Shown: positions 60,549 through 64,000 of the stretch, in pieces | How positions within the stretch are numbered: position 1 is the stretch's first letter | How the letters are laid out: each line of letters begins with the position of its first letter | The notes under the pieces: generated by a model | The model's input: only the letters and a program-made list of their open reading frames with translations | The model's database searches: none | What the model was told of the DNA's origin: nothing | From: Halorientalis marina | Lineage (GTDB): Archaea; Halobacteriota; Halobacteria; Halobacteriales; Haloarculaceae | DNA length: 64,000 bases | Assembly: GCF_023028345.1 (NCBI RefSeq) | Contig: NZ_CP095487.1 | Coordinates: forward strand, 1,984,001 to 2,048,000 | Reading direction: 5' to 3' | Made by a program: the position numbers and the translations under genes

Positions 60549-61433
60549 TCACAGCCAGGGGGCGCGATCCTCCTCTCTGGCCTCCTCGCCGGCCGGGCCG
60601 ACGATCTCGAAGTCCTCACGGCCGCCGTCTGCGACCGAGGGGTCCACGTTCCCGGGGCCCTCCCGGCCGGCCGACCCGTCCTCGCGACCGCCTGGGAGCG
60701 AGGCCCCGTCCGGGTCGAACGCGAACAGGAACGACACGCCGAGGACGGCCAGCGCGAGGGGGGCGTCGCCGGGGACGAGCCCGAACAGGCTGAGTGGGAG
60801 CGTCCCGAGGGCGACGGCGCTGCCGAATCGGAAGCGGTCGATGTCGACGACCTCGCGGAGCCACGGCCCGAAGAGGGCCAGGTGGAGCGCGAAGGCAACG
60901 GCGACGCCCGCGGCGGCGGCCGCCCTGAGCATGAGGTCGGGGTTCAACTGGACGACCAGCGACGCGCCCGCGGGGTCGAGACTGGCGACGAGACCGAGCG
61001 CGATGATGATGGCCGGGCGGGGCAGAATCTCTCCGATCCGGGCGCTGGCGGTCCTGGCCGCGACGGCCAAGATGACGAGGCCGGCGAATCGCTCGAAGAC
61101 GGCGAGGTCGATCAGTTCCGCGATGGTCGGGGCGAGCGCCGCCTCGACGACGGCGCCGACGACGAGAACGACCCCGACGAGCAGAACCGCGGTCGTCTGC
61201 TCGCGGACGCTTCCCTCCAACTCCGCGAGGATGACCGCGACGGTCGCGCTCCCGCTGAAGATCAGGAGTCCGATCTCGACGATGCCGAGCGGGTCCGAGA
61301 GCGCGCCCGCGAGGACGAGCGCCGGGAAGATACCGTCGAGCAGGGGGAGACACATCACGGTCCCCAGCAGTCGCGTCGCACCGCCGACGCGTCGCTCGAC
61401 GGAGAGTGCGACCGGGTGTCTGGAGCTACTCAT
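60549..61433 (-). CDS. DUF5794 family membrane protein
   Basis: A 294-residue integral membrane protein with about seven to eight helices, for example RLLGTVMCLPLLDGIFPALV, VLLVGVVLVVGAVVEAALA and PLALAVLGVSFLFAFDPDG, and a hydrophilic, acidic C-terminal tail of ~60 residues. The family is haloarchaeal and uncharacterised. Its ATG directly follows the TAG of a possible 72-codon ORF. The DUF5795 gene is 45 nt downstream. Confidence 0.8.
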   Translation of the reverse strand: MSSSRHPVALSVERRVGGATRLLGTVMCLPLLDGIFPALVLAGALSDPLGIVEIGLLIFSGSATVAVILAELEGSVREQTTAVLLVGVVLVVGAVVEAALAPTIAELIDLAVFERFAGLVILAVAARTASARIGEILPRPAIIIALGLVASLDPAGASLVVQLNPDLMLRAAAAAGVAVAFALHLALFGPWLREVVDIDRFRFGSAVALGTLPLSLFGLVPGDAPLALAVLGVSFLFAFDPDGASLPGGREDGSAGREGPGNVDPSVADGGREDFEIVGPAGEEAREEDRAPWL

Positions 61434-61652
61434 CTACGGACGATGGCCGTCTCCCGCGGCCAGTGGGTGGTGTCCGCCCCGAGACACGCGTACAGCGGTC
61501 GACAGCGGCCCAAAGCGACCGAACCGGGCCGCGTCGTCGACCGTGGGCGGGGTCCCCGCCAGTTTGGTGTGTGCGCCATTGAATGTGAAGCGGCCGCTCT
61601 CGAACGGGGCCTGCTTCGCGACGCACACACGCTGTTGGCTGGCGGGTTCCAT
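61434..61652 (-). CDS. possible 72-aa ORF before DUF5794
   Basis: ATG at 61650-61652 opens a frame ending in TAG that abuts the DUF5794 ATG. 'tttatg' lies 25-30 nt upstream, the usual TATA distance. Against it, the protein is basic and Gly/Arg/His-rich (FESGRFTFNGAHTKLAGTPP) while haloarchaeal proteins are acidic, and no domain is recognised. It may instead be a leader. Treat as unproven. Confidence 0.3.
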   Translation of the reverse strand: MEPASQQRVCVAKQAPFESGRFTFNGAHTKLAGTPPTVDDAARFGRFGPLSTAVRVSRGGHHPLAAGDGHRP

Positions 61653-61939
61653 ACGACAACGTTGCGCCGTTTCGAGCATAAACGTTGTGTGGTAATTGGG
61701 CACATAGCTCCCAAAACGTCCACTGGTACGTGTGAAAGATGGACACTATCGCCCCAATCGGCCATCCGTGAACACGTTTGGACACTACCGTACGGAACCG
61801 TGTACGGATGGTCGATTCCGCGTTCATCCCCGTGCCCGCGTCGGATTGCTCGGCTCCTGTGGGTCGACGCGGCATGGCCTTCCCTGTCGAACTGCTGTCG
61901 TCTCGCAACGCTTTTGGCGCCCGGCCTGCCACGGTTTAC
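61434..61939. other. 506-bp region between DUF5794 and guaB, mostly non-coding
   Basis: Apart from the doubtful small minus-strand ORF, nothing convincing is coded. TGGACACTA occurs at 61741-61749 and again near 61781, and CCGTAC with GTACGG forms an inverted repeat around 61789-61808. The guaB promoter lies at the right end ('cttttgg' ~27 nt before its ATG). The repeats may be sites for a regulator of guaB, which is speculation. Confidence 0.45.
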
Positions 61940-63427
61940 ATGGCGAACGACAACGAGTTCTTCTCGGAGAAACTGCGAGTGCCGGAGGCGCTGACGTTCG
62001 ACGACGTACTGCTCCGTCCGAAGGAGAGTCACGTCGAACCGGACGACGCCGACACACGAACGCGGGTCTCGAAGAACGTCCAGCTGACAGTGCCAGTCCT
62101 CTCGGCGGCGATGGACACCGTCACCGAGAGCGACATGGGCATCGCGATGGCTCGACAGGGTGGGCTGGGGGTTCTCCACCGGAACATGGACGTCGACGCG
62201 ATGGTCTCGGAAATCGAGCGCATCAAGCGTGCCGACGAACTCATCATCCGCGACGTCGTGACGGCATCGCCCGACCAGACCGTCCGCGAAGTCGACGAAA
62301 TGATGAGTCAGAAAGACGTCTCCGGTGCCCCTGTGGTCAACGAAGACGAGGCAGTCATCGGCATCATCTCCGCGACGGACATCCGCCCCCACCTTGAGGT
62401 CGGGGAGAGCGACCAGGTCCGCGAGGCCATGACCGACGAGGTCATCACCGCGCCCGAGGACGTGACCCCGCGGGAGGCGCTCGAACTCATGTACGAACAC
62501 AAGATCGAGCGCGTTCCCATCGTCGACGACGCCGACCGTCTCATCGGCCTCGTCACGATGCAGGGCATCCTCCAGCGCCGCGAGTACGACGACGCCGCCC
62601 GCGACGAGAACGGCGCGCTCCGCGCCGGCGCCGCCGTTGGCCCCTTCGAGACCGACCGCGCCGTCGCCGCCGACGAGGCCGGTGCTGATGTCGTATTTAT
62701 CGATTGCGCGCACGCGCACAACCGCAACGTCATCGACTCCGCCCGCGAGATCGAGGCAGCGGTCGACGCCGACGTGGTCGTCGGGAACATCGGCACCCGC
62801 GAGGCCGCCGAGGCCATCGCCGACTTCGCCGACGGCATGAAAGTCGGCATCGGCCCCGGTTCGATCTGTACAACCCGCGTCGTGACCGGTGCCGGGATGC
62901 CACAGATCACAGCCGTCGCACAGGTCGCTGACGTGGCCCGCGAACACGACATCCCCGTCATCGCCGACGGCGGTATCCGCTACTCCGGTGACGCCATCAA
63001 GGCCATCGCGGCAGGCGCCGACGCCGTCATGCTCGGCTCCTACTTCGCCGGCACCGACGAGGCACCGGGTCGCGTCATCACCATGCAGGGCAAGAAGTAC
63101 AAACAGTACCGCGGCATGGGGTCGGTCGGCGCCATGAAGTCGGGCGGTGGCGACCGCTACCTCAAGGACGTCGACGAGGACGATGGCGACGAGTTCGTCC
63201 CGGAAGGCGTCGAGGCCGCCACACCCTATCAGGGCCCCGTCGAGGACGAACTCCACCAGCTCGTCGGCGGCATGAAAAGCGGTATGGGCTACGTCGGCGC
63301 CGAGACCATCCCCGACTTCAAGGAGCGCGCTGAGTTCGTCCGCGTCTCCTCGGCCGGACAGCAGGAGAGCCACCCACACGACGTGGTCATCACCGACGAG
63401 GCACCGAACTACAGCCCCGGTGAGTGA
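61940..63427 (+). CDS. guaB: inosine-5'-monophosphate dehydrogenase
   Basis: A 495-residue enzyme of guanine nucleotide synthesis. The barrel starts [20 protein letters not shown], two CBS domains (residues ~98-210) include [20 protein letters not shown] and [20 protein letters not shown], and the catalytic Cys310 is in [39 protein letters not shown] and [20 protein letters not shown], the active-site flap, follow. The ATG at 61940 fits a leaderless start ~27 nt after 'cttttgg'. Confidence 0.97.
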   Translation: MANDNEFFSEKLRVPEALTFDDVLLRPKESHVEPDDADTRTRVSKNVQLTVPVLSAAMDTVTESDMGIAMARQGGLGVLHRNMDVDAMVSEIERIKRADELIIRDVVTASPDQTVREVDEMMSQKDVSGAPVVNEDEAVIGIISATDIRPHLEVGESDQVREAMTDEVITAPEDVTPREALELMYEHKIERVPIVDDADRLIGLVTMQGILQRREYDDAARDENGALRAGAAVGPFETDRAVAADEAGADVVFIDCAHAHNRNVIDSAREIEAAVDADVVVGNIGTREAAEAIADFADGMKVGIGPGSICTTRVVTGAGMPQITAVAQVADVAREHDIPVIADGGIRYSGDAIKAIAAGADAVMLGSYFAGTDEAPGRVITMQGKKYKQYRGMGSVGAMKSGGGDRYLKDVDEDDGDEFVPEGVEAATPYQGPVEDELHQLVGGMKSGMGYVGAETIPDFKERAEFVRVSSAGQQESHPHDVVITDEAPNYSPGE

Positions 63428-63451
63428 TCACGGAAACGGGCTGCTCCGAAC

Positions 63452-63577
63452 TCACAACCGTTTCCCGACCGATTCACACGCTGGACTGCAGTACGCGTTC
63501 GCCGCAGCGTTACCGCTCGGGTGCGCTTTGAATCCCTCACCACAGTTGCCACACGTGTAGCTCTCGAAGTCCGACAT
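63452..63577 (-). CDS. DUF7563 family small zinc-finger protein
   Basis: A 41-residue protein with SYTCGNCGEGFKAHPSGNAA and YCSPACESVGKRL, a C2-C2 zinc ribbon typical of this haloarchaeal family. No function is known. 'ctatttttcgg' ~28 nt before the start on the minus strand is a clear TATA-like box, which supports the short start at 63575-63577 over the longer open frame. It converges on guaB. Confidence 0.75.
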   Translation of the reverse strand: MSDFESYTCGNCGEGFKAHPSGNAAANAYCSPACESVGKRL

Positions 63578-63643
63578 CGCGTCGAACTGCAGCCGGAACC
63601 GAAAAATAGCTTCTGGATACTCCCGAAGGCATTTATCCGAACC

Positions 63644-63655
63644 GGTATATATACC
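63644..63655. promoter_or_regulatory. 12-bp palindrome GGTATATATACC before the last gene
   Basis: A perfect 12-bp palindrome ends 4 nt before the GTG at 63660. The better TATA box is 'atttat' at 63631-63636, at leaderless distance, so the palindrome would lie between TATA box and transcription start, a place for a repressor. It could instead be a second TATA element. Confidence 0.45.
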
Positions 63656-63659
63656 ACCA

Positions 63660-64000
63660 GTGAGCAGGCCCCGAGCCCTCTCGCACAGACTCGCCACTAT
63701 CGTCCCCGGCGAGAGTGCAGTTATCACACTCGGGCTCGGACTGACGGCGATCTCCCTCTGGAACTTCTGGATGGAGGTGAACACTCTCTCGAGTTTCCTC
63801 GGCCCCTTCTTCGCGGGAATCGCGAACGTGGGACTCTCGCTGGTACTCGTCGGCGTGGGCGTCTGGCTCGCCCGATCACCGCTCCCGGACCATCGGCGCT
63901 GGACCATCGCGGGCTGGTGTCTCCTCGGCGCGCTGGTCGCCGTCTCCGCCGAGGCCTTTACCGTCGCTGTCCGGGTATTCGAGGGGCGAACCGTGACCGA
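63660..64000 (+). CDS. membrane protein, N-terminal part (runs off window; sensor-like)
   Basis: The first ~113 residues of a multi-span membrane protein, GTG-started, with no stop before the right edge. VITLGLGLTAISLWNFWMEV, FAGIANVGLSLVLVGVGVW, a basic loop ARSPLPDHRRW and TIAGWCLLGALVAVSAEAF are membrane segments in the arrangement of the N-terminal sensor regions of some haloarchaeal histidine kinases. The catalytic part is not in the window, so the type is uncertain. Confidence 0.5.
   Translation, partial: MSRPRALSHRLATIVPGESAVITLGLGLTAISLWNFWMEVNTLSSFLGPFFAGIANVGLSLVLVGVGVWLARSPLPDHRRWTIAGWCLLGALVAVSAEAFTVAVRVFEGRTVT

Noticed and set aside
60075-61994. 639-codon plus-strand frame over tRNA-Trp, DUF5795 and DUF5794
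   Set aside because: It runs across a tRNA gene and is antisense to two recognised protein families; codon and amino-acid use are wrong for a haloarchaeal gene.
1-64000. CRISPR arrays, insertion sequences, integrases or prophage genes
   Set aside because: No regularly spaced repeats, transposase, integrase or phage structural genes were recognised. The region looks like core chromosome with a variable glycan locus.

Overview
The window is a piece of a haloarchaeal (class Halobacteria) chromosome. The evidence is a high-GC sequence, strongly acidic predicted proteins, genes that mostly begin 25-30 nt downstream of a TATA-like box with no leader, several families known only from haloarchaea (HEWD, DUF5779, DUF5794, DUF5795, DUF5799, DUF7557, DUF7563, HalX), an AglB-type oligosaccharyltransferase, and a tRNA-Trp interrupted by an intron that carries box C/D guides. 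I cannot fix the genus. No rRNA, CRISPR array, insertion sequence or integrase was seen.

Layout. 1-4.1 kb: housekeeping and unknown genes (TraB family, thioesterase, methyltransferase, PEBP-type lipoprotein, HEWD, CutA, gamma-carbonic anhydrase). 4.1-25.8 kb: a surface-glycan and protein N-glycosylation region, with a processive GT2, aglB, a sequon-rich pilin-like protein, an AglG-like GT2, three GT4-type transferases, a flippase, aglJ, four alkaline-phosphatase-superfamily proteins (sulfatase or phosphodiesterase type) and two polysaccharide deacetylases. A TrmB regulator sits near its end beside a perfect inverted repeat. 25.8-29.1 kb: small genes and regulators (RHH, PadR, VOC, DUF5779). 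29.1-37.6 kb: a branched-chain amino-acid operon (leuA/cimA, ilvB, ilvN, ilvC, unknown 84-aa gene, 20-codon ORF, leuC, leuD, leuB). 37.6-44.7 kb: DUF7557, DUF5799, OsmC, a metallo-hydrolase, a fumarylacetoacetase-like enzyme and a GMC-oxidoreductase pair behind a possible iron box. 44.8-49 kb: hisC, adenylate kinase, CDP-alcohol transferase, MBF1, HalX regulator and tpiA. 49-58 kb: a HerA-type ATPase, PAS kinase, dinB and an FAD-linked oxidase. 58-64 kb: rhomboid protease, type IV pilin, tRNA-Trp, DUF5795, DUF5794, guaB, DUF7563 and the start of a membrane protein.

How the genes work together. The glycosylation region holds the last steps of a dolichol-phosphate-linked N-glycan pathway: AglJ adds the first sugar, other GTs extend it, a flippase moves it outward and AglB transfers it to Asn-X-Ser/Thr. 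Candidate substrates are encoded alongside. The branched-chain operon makes citramalate or isopropylmalate and acetohydroxy acids; ilvD is not in the window.

The most striking observations are in the branched-chain operon. Upstream of ilvB is a 27-codon leader ORF with its own leaderless promoter. It ends in Leu-Leu-Ala-Ile-Ile-Val codons, and its stop codon lies in the loop of a perfect 9-bp hairpin, which looks like a ribosome-mediated attenuator, something I know little precedent for in archaea. At leuA, the only good promoter-matched ATG opens a 25-codon ORF in the wrong frame that ends at UUC-UGA-A exactly where LeuA homology begins, so +1 frameshifting or another unusual start is possible. 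Both need experimental testing.
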